A stretch of DNA of 64,000 bases, taken from Agelas oroides (Eukaryota > Porifera > Demospongiae > Agelasida > Agelasidae). The stretch is taken from positions 6,898,413-6,962,412 of the forward strand of contig OX422202.1 of NCBI GenBank assembly GCA_949130485.1, given 5' to 3'. The translations under genes were made by a program, and so were the position numbers. The notes beneath the pieces were generated by a model, which did no database searches, was not told where the DNA came from, and saw only the letters and a program-made list of their open reading frames with translations. Below, in pieces: positions 29,401-38,727 of the stretch (position 1 is its first letter; the number at the start of each line of letters is the position of its first letter).

Positions 29401-31915
29401 CTGGCATCATGTGAGCTAGCTCGTGGTCCTTTGTGGCTTTCCTGTACAGCTCCAGTGGTACGACGTTACATTCTGCTCCAGTGTCTACTTGAAAGCGCAA
29501 GTAGTTGCCACTCTCCAACTTTAGTGTGACCAACTGCGACTCATCGATACTAATCTCAGATATTTGTGTTTGATAGATCTCCTCACCCTCATCAATAGCC
29601 TTGACTGACTTTTTGGGCTGCTTGCTTCGGCATTTTATCGCAAAGTGATTCGGTTTGTGGCATTTATTGCACACTTTCCCAAAGGCTGGGCAAAGCTCTC
29701 ACTTGTAGTGCTCGTGTTTGCGTCCGCAGTTCCAACACTCTCGTAATCCTCGTCCGTCGGCTGAGGTTTCTGTTGTTTTCTGTTGCTGTTCCTGATCTGA
29801 TTTGACGGCACTCACTGTTGCACTATCATTGACTACTTTCATTTGTGCGAGCATACTCTCGGCAGCATGGCAAATCTCATCAGTATCCGTCAAGGTAAGT
29901 TTCGACTTTCGGAGTAGCCTCTCTCTTACTTTGTTGTCCCTGATTCCGAATACAAGTCTGTCTCTCAGTATTTCATCGGGAGTGATCGTTTGAAACTCAC
30001 AGCCTTCGGCTATCTTAAGCAGGGCGGTGCGGTACTGATCGTATGTCTCACCCGGCTCCTGCACCCGGTGGTTGAAGCGATACCTTTCAAATGGCACATT
30101 CTTGCACGGCTGGCAATATTCTTCAAACTTTTTTAGTACCGGCATTATCTTGGCACTGTCATCTGCTGTGGTCCACACAAACGTGGAGAAAACCTCTCGG
30201 GCTTCTTCACTGATTATGGTAAGTAATGTTGCCACCTGGATTGCTTCCGACTTCTCGTTTAGCTCCGTCGCTAGTGAATAGCTATCCCAAGCTCGTTTGA
30301 ACTTTTTCCATTTCTCGGCGGCTTGTAGATCGTGTATCTCCAATGCTGGTGGTGGCGGTAACGTGTAGTTGCCCGTCGCCATTTTTCTCTGGGCACGTGG
30401 ATTGTATCCGTGCTGATCTCCAACACTAGGCGTCCCGGTAAGTCTATTTTGCCACCACTTTTGTTTTCAGCGTCTTCTTTTATCGTAGTGTCGGCATTGG
30501 GACCGATCCCACCGCTGCCAACCATGTAACGTGGGATGCTTTATGCTCACAGACTGTTCATTATTAATTCCACAAGCCACACGTACAGATCTGATCGCAT
30601 GACTCCAATCAACTGTTACATAACATAAATGATGACATAACTGTGACATAACGAGTTCTCGTTACAGACCCCTCCCCCAAACTTGTCATGATCTTGGCCA
30701 TAGAGTGTTTCCCACTCTCCTTTTTAGTCTTGGAATGTTCATTAACACATAGCACACGTGACCATGTCAGACCTTCTCTGGGAGAGACCATACTAGCTAC
30801 CAATTGCCTGATGGGAAGGGCTTTTGCGTCAGTGAGTAGAACTGAGTAGAACCCAAATATGTAGTGTTGACTAAACTGTGTGAACTGAAATTACTGTGCA
30901 TCCAGATTTTTTGTATTGAACTTTTACTCTGTGGGCCATGCTGTGCCTATGCTATATCAGTATATAATATATATAACACAGAAGCTGATGCATGGGTAAT
31001 AGGGTATCTTTTGTACCCTGGCTAAACCACTGAAGCTGATCGTATCACAATGTTGCTACATGTGTACAGGCGGGACTTTGTTCCGAAGAAACTTGTGGCA
31101 AACTTCAAAAAGTCGCAGAATTACCAGAACCATCACTAGCACCCGAACATGAATGCGCTGCCATTTATTGTCAGATGTCGTCTAAGAAGCAAGTTGCTGC
31201 CTACTGTCAATCTGAGACGCCACATCAGTCCAATTGCTATCTGGTAGTTGATATAGGTGGTGGTACTGTGGATATTTCTGCTCACAAAGTAAGTTTGATC
31301 CCAAATCAACGTAGTGAGGTGGTGCTGCATCCCCTGACAACTAACGACTGGGGGGGATCAAAGGTAAACAGAGAGTTTCAAAAGCTTCTCGGAAAGTTAG
31401 TCAGTGATGAAGAATTTGCAAAGTACCTACAGACGAATGACCCATTGGCAAATGCAAAGAATTCCGCTGAACTCAGTGAACTTGTCAACAACAAGTTTGA
31501 GGAGCAAAAGGTCATGTTTGGAAATAAATGTGGAATTGGTTCGAAAACTAATGTTGGCTTGCCTGTTACATTTCTTAAAGTCTACAAAGATGACATAGAT
31601 AAAGGTATCAGACGAATGAAAGGTGCTCAACTCAAGCGGGTTGGTGAAGATTTGCGAATTGAATATTCAAAGATGGCCGACTTCTTTCAGCCTGTAGTTA
31701 CAGGGACACTCGAATGGATTTCTCAAGCATTAAAATGTGTGGAAGGAATGGGAACAAAAGTCGACACCATTTATCTTGTTGGAGGTTTTGGAGGGTCAAA
31801 ATACATCCAGAAGAGAATCAGTGACAAGTTCGGGAATGAATACAAATGCATCACTCCACCTGAACCCAATTCTGCAGTTATTCGTGGGGCTGTCCTCTTT
31901 TATCAATACCCTTGA
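20415..31915 (+). CDS. HSPA12: Death-domain/HSPA12-type Hsp70 fusion protein (6 exons)
   Basis: Exons: 20415-20427, 22187-22486, 22910-23026, 23352-23695, 25415-25648, 31070-31915. All phases agree and give 617 aa. Exon 2 encodes a death-like domain (LIPLAANWKSIGIALRL, then LTSVVTEWLKRN and ALARDIAGRH), normally a homotypic signalling adaptor. Exon 3 is a His/Glu-rich linker; exon 4 opens with four VAKP repeats (12-bp units). Then comes the Hsp70/actin ATPase fold: AAIDFGTTHCSIAY (phosphate 1), WVITVPASWW (exon 5), YLVVDIGGGTVDISAHKV (phosphate 2) and YLVGGFGGSKYIQKR (adenosine site). It ends ..SAVIRGAVLFYQYP, with AATAAA 34 bp later. There is no substrate-binding domain, as in HSPA12A/B. The first 4-residue exon and the exon 3 donor are inferred from phase and are least certain. 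Such fusions suggest a stress or innate-immune signalling role in early animals (inference). Confidence 0.85.
21127..21277. mobile_element. 151-bp MITE, TTTACACT ends
   Basis: TTTACACTAGCACTTTAAAC..GGTTTCAAA and the inverted AGTTTAGATGGTAGTGTAAA make about 28-bp imperfect terminal repeats. The interior is short and rich in AAACCG/CGGTTT motifs. Confidence 0.65.
21885..22060 (-). mobile_element. tRNA-derived SINE-like fragment
   Basis: On the minus strand GGTTTGATTCC fits the tRNA B box, with a weak A box (TGGCATTTAGGTCGAGG) about 70 bp upstream. Further downstream on that strand is TTTTCGCCA, which recurs in the SINE at 42700-42830. It is diverged and not a functional tRNA gene. Confidence 0.45.
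23696..25414. other. Intron 4 of the HSPA12-like gene
   Basis: A 1.72-kb intron without a recognised element. The 157-codon minus-strand frame at 24530-25003 has no domain that I can name and lacks the marks of an exon. (CA)n is short here (about 24370). Confidence 0.4.
26129..26261. repeat. 133-bp foldback inside the retrotransposon 3' region
   Basis: TTATTACACTCGTTAGCGTG and the inverted CACGCTAACTCGTGTAATAA enclose a centre TTCACTCGCCTTCGGCTCG. Nearby, TTATTGCACGG units (about 25944-26000) extend the hairpin-forming region. It is probably a MITE captured by the retrotransposon. Confidence 0.65.
26369..30382 (-). pseudogene. Broken gag-pol of the Ty3-like element
   Basis: Reading on the minus strand: gag from 30382 with a first CCHC-type knuckle, CWNCGRKHEH, cut by an in-frame TGA at 29699-29701; a second knuckle, CNKCHKPNHFAIKC; protease with DTGAECNV; a one-base shift in an A-run near 28910; RT with LPTIEEIATRL, VLDVRHGFWHVPL and VVADDFVAVG (ADD in place of the usual V/MDD); RNase H with LQCDASQSGLGA and ETDHQPLV; a small loss near 27795 that shifts frame; integrase with the HHCC finger (H..H..CDVC), the D of GTDL, SDNGPQF and the final E after an in-frame TGA near 27042; a further TGA at 26741-26743, then a tail to 26369. 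Three in-frame TGAs plus two frame shifts make it non-functional as it stands. I give no repaired version. Confidence 0.85.
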
Positions 31916-31949
31916 CGTGTTTACTTCTGTATTTTTGTTGTGAGCTGTT

Positions 31950-31955
31950 AATAAA
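31950..31955 (+). terminator. Polyadenylation signal of the HSPA12-like gene
   Basis: AATAAA 34 bp after the stop codon, at a normal distance for a 3' end. Confidence 0.7.
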
Positions 31956-31989
31956 GTTTGCATCAACTATCAGGCCTGTAACCCAGAGG

Positions 31990-32091
31990 TAGCCTCGAAC
32001 CCAGACTTTCTGTTCTGGATTTTGTCTCGCAGCTTTAGAAAAATCCAAAGCTGCGAGACAAATCTGGAATGGAAAGCCTGGTTCGAGGCTA
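31990..32091. mobile_element. 102-bp TAGCCTCG element with 9-bp duplication
   Basis: TAGCCTCGAACCCAGACTTT and its inverted partner, with CTCGCAGCTTT / AAAGCTGCGAG in the middle, so it is nearly a pure hairpin. ACCCAGAGG is duplicated (31981-31989, 32092-32100). It lies just 3' of the HSPA12-like gene. Confidence 0.85.
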
Positions 32092-32258
32092 ACCCAGAGG
32101 TACATTGTTAGCAACAACTTTTAACCCAACTGCATAGCCAGCACTATCACAATGCACAGGAACCAAATACATACATCAAATGCAAATGTCTATGAATCTA
32201 CCAAAATATAAGATCAATAACATAATTTATTTTATATAGTTTAGTAAAGTGTTGGTCG

Positions 32259-33979
32259 CTATGATTCATCATCAGATGAGTCTTCCTCGCTGACTTGCAG
32301 AAGATGTAGAACACTTATGGGAGGTCAATACATTACTCACCATGATACAGTGACCGGGACAAGCCCCAAATGGCTGCACTATCACAGGATCAACATTCCT
32401 AGTTCAATTATCTGCATACATGTATGTTACACAAGGACTGCCTTGACTAGTACTGTTGTAGGTCACAATATATATATCTGGAAAAACATTAATTCTTTTA
32501 GGCAATTTCAGTTAGACTGAGTGTGACAGGTTATCAGAAGTCCTGCTTCCAAATAGGTTTTCATGAAAGTAATTCATACTTATTAAATCAGTTTCCTCCT
32601 TCAGAAGACCTATTTGGCTACATTCCTGTGATGGTGTGTCACCACAAATGGAGATTCCATGAAAGTGACGTCTGAGTTAAAGCCAGTAAACTAATTTTAC
32701 TCTGTTGGTCATCCTCTGCTGCAGCAGAGAAACGATTTTAATAATAACATACACAACAACCAGAATAGAAACATGGGTGACAACAATTTAGTACTTTGTG
32801 AAAGCATAATGGGCTATATCCTTGAATAGGCATAAAATCTATTCTGTTGTAAACAGGCCTAATAATCAACTGAAAAATAATGTAGCAGGTCCCTGGTAAG
32901 TAACCAAGCTATGCAATTTAAGACCTTCGTAGAGGGACTCAGAACTTGACGAAGGGGTGGTCTAGCAGGTGGTTGGCGTTCCACCTCCGGCAGGGGTCCT
33001 GCTCGAAGCAGTGAGAGAGGAAGTTGCATCCCTCACTGCTCAGAGAGGCCTCCAGGATGGTGGGAGATTTTCCGTTACCTAGCTGGAACATGATCTGAAA
33101 GTGGTTGTCAAACTCCGACCAGGGAAGCTGGGGAGAGGTGGGGAGGGGGGGAGAGAGTAATGTATGTACATGTGGTCATACCGTGTAATGTAGTAAGTCA
33201 ATAGACCATTTCTTGTGATGTCACTTCCTGTTTACAAATTAACATTGTTGGGTTGCTCTGATTTTCATACGTGACATCTCGAGTTTACAATACTGAAGCC
33301 TCAATGAGGACAGATAAATGCTTCCACCTATATTCCATCCCAGGAGAGGAGCTGCTGTGACCAGGCCAACACACTTCTCAGCTCAAGTTACTATGGTTTT
33401 GAAGCACAGATCTCTATCGTTACCAATCTGGCTACAGACAAGCAGTTCTCACTGTAACCACAGTTGTAACAAAGGAGTATCTCTAAGAACAATCATACAA
33501 CCACAGTTCACTACTGTTTACAAGATTCTTCAAACTTGGGTAAATCAATTGTAGCCACAATTTGTACAACCAAGAAGGAAAAGTTTGAAATGTGTCCCAG
33601 GCTCTTGTGCACACGAGAGCCTGGGAACGAGGCTAGTGGGAACTATGCAGAGAATTCACAAACATAATTACCATCCATCATCCCCCTCACAATTCCATTA
33701 TGGTCCATTAAAAAGCAAAGAGCTAGTGCAGACAATTGTCTGCTATAAACATTCCAGTTGTTATGCACCTAGCTATCTGGTTACTATCAAGGGCTAGCAG
33801 ATGGTGCGTAGCAACTATCATACAGTAGCTACTATACACGTGTCTAGGTGATAATCAGGTGAACACAGCAGTGTTCTGTACCTTTCCAGTGGCCATCTCC
33901 ACGACAACACAGGCCACACCCCAAATTTCCATTGGTCGACCCATGTCTTGCTTGAGAATCACCTCTGGAGGCATGTAAG
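32259..33979 (-). pseudogene. Decayed partial duplicate of the last three MAP3K4 exons
   Basis: Three segments match exons 24-26 of the gene that follows upstream: 33882-33979, 32945-33127 (183 bp, same length as the parent exon) and 32259-32294. Damage: the acceptor before the first is lost (GAGGAAAG in place of CAG, coding strand CTTTCCTCC); the donor after the second is TT in place of GT, so reading runs into FVKF-stop; the last acceptor is CAAG with one base lost. In the kinase part DIWSVGC has become EIWGVAC. Stop codon and polyadenylation hexamer are still present. The duplicate lies downstream of the true gene in the same direction, so it could in principle be read as an alternative 3' end, but the splice sites argue against it. 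Confidence 0.85.
33128..33881. other. Spacer within the MAP3K4 duplicate
   Basis: About 750 bp between the two kinase-exon copies (160 bp in the parent). It holds a TAGCCTCG tip with the hairpin CCAGGCTCTTGTG..CGAGAGCCTGG (33594-33635). No gene. Confidence 0.5.
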
Positions 33980-34464
33980 GGAGGAAAGGAGAGGGGGGAG
34001 AGACAGGGAGGATGAGAGGGAATTAAGGAGGGAGGGGAGGGACGAAGGAAGGGGAGGGGTGTTATAACGTGATCTGACATATACTAGCTTGTTCAGCTGA
34101 TGAATATATTTCCTTCCAGAAAGCTCACAAGTCACCTCAGCAGAGGTACGTATGGTGGAATGTTGCCTCATTCCTGGCCCTCTTCTTGTAACTAGTTACA
34201 GTACAGAAAGGTGGTGCAACATCTTGAGTGACCACTGATAATTGAAGTGACTAATTTGTACTGGCTTTGCTTTCCGGGTTGTCGTGGCAACATCTGTTCC
34301 AGTTCAGTTGTTTCAGAGACTATGACATTAGCTAGTATTATTAGTATAATATTACATCACATTCTATAATATGAACACGCAAAAATACATTAAAAAACAA
34401 GAAAAGAAAATATGTATCAGAGAAACAATAATTTATTCTACCCAGTTTAGCAAAATGTTGGTTG

Positions 34465-36745
34465 CTATGATTCACCATCAGACGAGTCTTCATCACTGAC
34501 CTGCAGAATTAAGAGGACATGAGCGTAAGGGGGCAGGAGGTAAATACACAGAGCACACCTCCTTTGCTCACTGCATGGGGTGAGCCTGAGCAGACCTTAA
34601 TTGGCTGCCTGGACACTACAACAGCCAATCAGTGAACAAGCTATATACACAGACCTTGACAAAGGGGTGGTCTAGCAGGCGGTTGGCATTCCATCTCTGG
34701 TAGGGGTCCTGTTCGAAGCAATGAGAGAGGAAGTCGTGTCCCTCGCTGCTAAGAGAGGCCTCCGGGATGGTGGGAGACTTTCCGTTGCCCAGCTGGAACA
34801 TGATCTGGAACTGGTTGTCAAACTCCGACCAGGGAAGCTGGGGGGGGGGGGGGGAGGAGATGAAAAAGTTTCCGCATGTATCCACGTGCCAAAGCATAAT
34901 ATGGCTGAGCCTCTACACAACACGCTAAGGTCATCAAAGTGCCTCCTAGATCCTACGGTGCATTCTAGGAAAAAATCTGGGGCAATATTCTGTACCTTTC
35001 CAGTGGCCATCTCCACGACAACACAGCCCACACTCCAGATGTCCATTGGCCGACCCATGTCATGTTTGAGAATCACCTCCGGAGGCATGTAGGCTGGGGA
35101 AGGAGGGGCCGGGTGGGAGGTAAGAGAAGAGGGAGAGGAGAGAGAGGGACAATGAGACAGGAAGAAGGGAGGAGGTGGAGGGAGAGGTATTAACATGAGT
35201 TCATGCACATGTAACAAAAGTTGTAAGCTAGTGAAAAGCTGGGCAGGGTCTGGGATAGTCTATCAAGCTAGACCATCTCTCACCCTACAGAAACGTGAGA
35301 GGGTCTAGCTTGATAGACTAGGTCTAGGAACGAAGCTGCTTATAGTGTACTTACGGACGGTGCCAACTTGCTGTCTGATCTCATTGGGCATAGTCTTATG
35401 AAGGTTCTTGAGCTGCACACTCAGTCCAAAGTCTCCCAGCTTGATGGAGCCATTGGATGAGAGGAAGATGTTCGCACCTAATGGATGAGTGTTAAACATA
35501 CAGTGGAACCCCACTTAATGGACACCCCTCAACAACGGACACCCACGATATAACAGACAATTCTGAAAGTCCCAAATGTCTTTCCATTCACTTCAGTACT
35601 TAAGCAACCCCTGAATAGTGGACACCCCGCTACTCTGTATAATGGACAGTTTTCGCGGTCCCAATTGTACACAAACAATACTGTTTAGCGGACACCCGTC
35701 AAGCTTTTCAGCAAGATTGTCAACCATCACTGCTGGAGTTAAAACTTGACATTAGCTGTTACTCATAGTACTAGCCTCTGCTTAGCCTTCCCTGCCAGCG
35801 TACAGCAAAGGAAAGCTCTGAAAACGCAGTCCTGTTGTGCTCAACAGCCCGATTACACAGTACCACGCCTACCGGAAATATACCGCTATAAGGGACTAAA
35901 TTTGGGTTCCCAATGGTGTCCGTTATAGAGGGGTTCCACTGTACAACAATGCTATAGCTCCCCTCTCCCTTCCTTTCTCCCACTCTTCCTCCCCTAACTC
36001 TTTCCCTTCTCCCCTCCTCCCTCTCTCCCCCCCTTTCTCTCCCTCCCTCCCTTCCTCTCTTCTTCCCTCCTTCTCTCCTCACCCTTGATATCTCTGTGCA
36101 CAATCCCTCTGTCATGGAGGACAAACACAGCTTTCAGCAAGTCTTTAGTGTAGTGTCGAATCATCTGCTCCGTCAGTCCCTGCTGAGCTATGCTCCACAG
36201 TGTACCCTCATTGCAATACTCCATGAACATGTAGAGCTCACTCTGCAAGGGAGGAGGGAAGGAGGAGGGAAGAGGAAGGGAGGAGGGAAGGAGGAGGGAA
36301 GAGGAAGGGGAGGAGGGAGCGGAGAGGTTAGTAGGAGAGAGAGAGGGTGGAAGTGAAGGGAAGGCAAGGGGGAGAAGAGGGAAGAAGAGGAAAAGGAAGG
36401 AGGAAGGGATTGAGTTGAAGAAAGTACTTTATTCATTTCTGCTCACATGGTGGACCTCCACACCGTAGAACTTGACAATGTTGGGGTGGTTGAGCTTCTG
36501 GAAGAGGGAGATCTCGTGAACAATGGTCTCAATGGCACTGGTGTCCTTCTCCTGGATAGAGAGCTGTAAGAAGGAGGGGGAGGGGGAGGAGGAGAGAGAA
36601 GTGGAACACAAACTTTCAACGTACACAAGTCACACACTGAGCTCATGGTACACGATAGGTGGCGTGTTGCTGACCTGCTTCACAGCGTTAATCTCCCCAG
36701 TATCCAGATTGAGACACTCGTACACCTTCCCAAACCGCCCCTCCC
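34465..36745 (-). CDS. MAP3K4: Kinase-domain exons of MAP3K4 (exons 20-26)
   Basis: The last seven exons hold a complete protein kinase: glycine loop and VAIK-type lysine in exon 20, the C-helix glutamate in exon 21 (ETIVHEISLFQKLNHPNIV), the catalytic HRD in exon 22, DFG in exon 23, the activation end PYMPPE and DIW in exon 24, and subdomains X-XI in exon 25 (FDNQFQIMFQLGNGKSP). Exon 26 adds only VSDEDSSDGES, a short acidic tail with possible CK2-type sites. The APE motif reads PPE, a mild deviation. AATAAA on the coding strand is at 34432-34437. The domain looks active. Confidence 0.9.
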
Positions 36746-37540
36746 CTGGAGAGGTTGAAGGTTCGTTGAGTCATATTTCTACTTTCCACTCCTCCCTCTC
36801 TCCCTACCTACCTACCTACCTACCTACCTACCTACCTACCTCCCTCCCACTTACCCAGCTTCCTCCCGCGGTGCCACTTGAAGTTAGTCTGCTTGAGGTT
36901 GCTAAGTTTGGCAATCTCATGTAGGGAAGAGTGTTGCCGCTCTGTGACCCGACCAATCACCTTCTCACGATACAACTTTTCATCACGACTCTGGCATAAG
37001 GAGGGGAGGGGGAGTAGAATGTCACAGGTGTACATCATCTGAGTCCCTCCCTCCCCCCTCCCTCCCCTTCCCTCCCTTCTCCCTCCTTCCCTCCCCCTCC
37101 CTCCTCTCCTTCCCTCCCCCTCCCTCCCTCCCTCCCTCCCTCCCTCCCTCCCCCTTTCTTCCTTCCTTCCTTCCTTCCTTCCTTCCTTCCTTCCTTCCTT
37201 CCTTCCTTCCTTCCTTCCTTCCTTCCTCCCTCCCTCCCTCCCTCCCTCCCTCCCTCCCTCCCTTCCTTCCTCCCTCCCTCCCTCCCTCCCTCCCCCTCCT
37301 CCTCCTCCTCCCTCCTCCCTCCCTCTCTTCTTCCTCACCTTTTCCATGTGTCTGACGTTTGCCTGAATCTGTTGCACTCTCTCACTCACACCAGAACCTT
37401 CAGTAGAGACAGAGCCGGCGGAAGGAGTACGCATGTATGGACTGTAGCTGGCACTGGTTGCACTGATGTTGCTCAGATTATTGTCTGCACGCTCAACAGA
37501 GGGGAAGGAGGTAGGGGTCCGCTTTGGATTACCTGTGTGT

Positions 37541-37604
<64 letters not shown>

Positions 37605-38696
37605 GCATATATGCAGATTTGCATCACTGCAAAATACAAAATCTTAACACGTGCACCCTGACAATAATAGACCTTTGAAAGTGAACCATGACATTTGACC
37701 TTTGCACTCACTGGTGATGGGGGTGGAGTACCCAACAGTGTTTGTGATCTCTCCTGACAGTATGTTGGGACTGTCGTGGCCCGAGCTGACGTCAGCTGAC
37801 TCACATGAGCCGGTGGAGACGGGAGGAGAGGTCTCTTGTAGTATGGACACTGACACCAGAGGATCTTGGATCGGTGGTCTGACGGTTGTGTCGGCAGTGT
37901 GATGGTGGGTTCTGGTGTGTATGTGAGGAGGGAGGGGAAGGGAGGAGAGGGGAAGGGAGGAGGGAGAAGAGAGGGAGGAGGGAAAGGGAGGAGGGAGGGA
38001 GAGAGGAGGGGAAGGGAGGAGGGAGAAGGGAGGGGGGAGGGAAGGGGAAGGGAGGAGGGAGAAGGGGAGAGGGAAGAGAGAAGGGAGGATGAGGCAGGGA
38101 GAAGGGAGAGGGAAGAAGGGGAAAACAGTAAGAGTATTATACACATTTCTTACACCATCTCCTCTGTACCTGTCTTCCATATTAGGAGTGATCCTTGCTA
38201 GTCCCTCGGCCAGTGGTATCTCAGCTCTCTCCTCCACCTCTCTCAGTCCCTCCCTCCCCACCCCCCACCTACGTCCTCCCAGGGGAGAGTGGTAAGCTTC
38301 CTCCTCCACTCTTGCACACGGGGTGCCCTACATGTGTGACAAGAGGTTGAACAACACCACTAAACTAGGGGTGCCCTGCATGTGTGACAAGAGGTTGAAC
38401 AGTACCACTAAACTAAGCAGATGCTTCATCAACGTGGGGTGGGCCGAGCAAGTAACTGCTTCATGATTTTACAGCCTATGTACTAAGTGGCAGTCCTCAC
38501 CAGAGAAAGGTGACCACACATGCAGAACACATGGAAATTTAGTCACTGCACATGGGCTAAGCTTCACACTCAAAGCATGAAGCTAGCAGCCTTGCTCCAA
38601 GCCCCTCACCCAGCTTCCCGTCACTGACAGAACAAGAAGCAACAAGTAGCTTGGTGGGGGACTGGGAACATCTACAAGCAGTCTAGCACGCACATG

Positions 38697-38727
<31 letters not shown>

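Larger units (their letters stand above)
25711..30666 (-). mobile_element. Ty3-like LTR retrotransposon, full length, identical LTRs
   Basis: A 4956-bp element in intron 5 of the HSPA12-like gene, antisense to it. LTRs of only 142 bp (25711-25852 and 30525-30666) run TGTAACG..CGTTACA and are identical by eye. The host 5-mer GACCC is on both sides (25706-25710, 30667-30671). On the minus strand the tract AAGAAGGGG precedes the 3' LTR and TGGTTGGCAGCGGTGG follows the 5' LTR (candidate primer site). The order gag, protease, RT, RNase H, integrase places it in Ty3/gypsy. The 3' non-coding part (25853-26368) contains a foldback (26129-26261). Confidence 0.9.
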
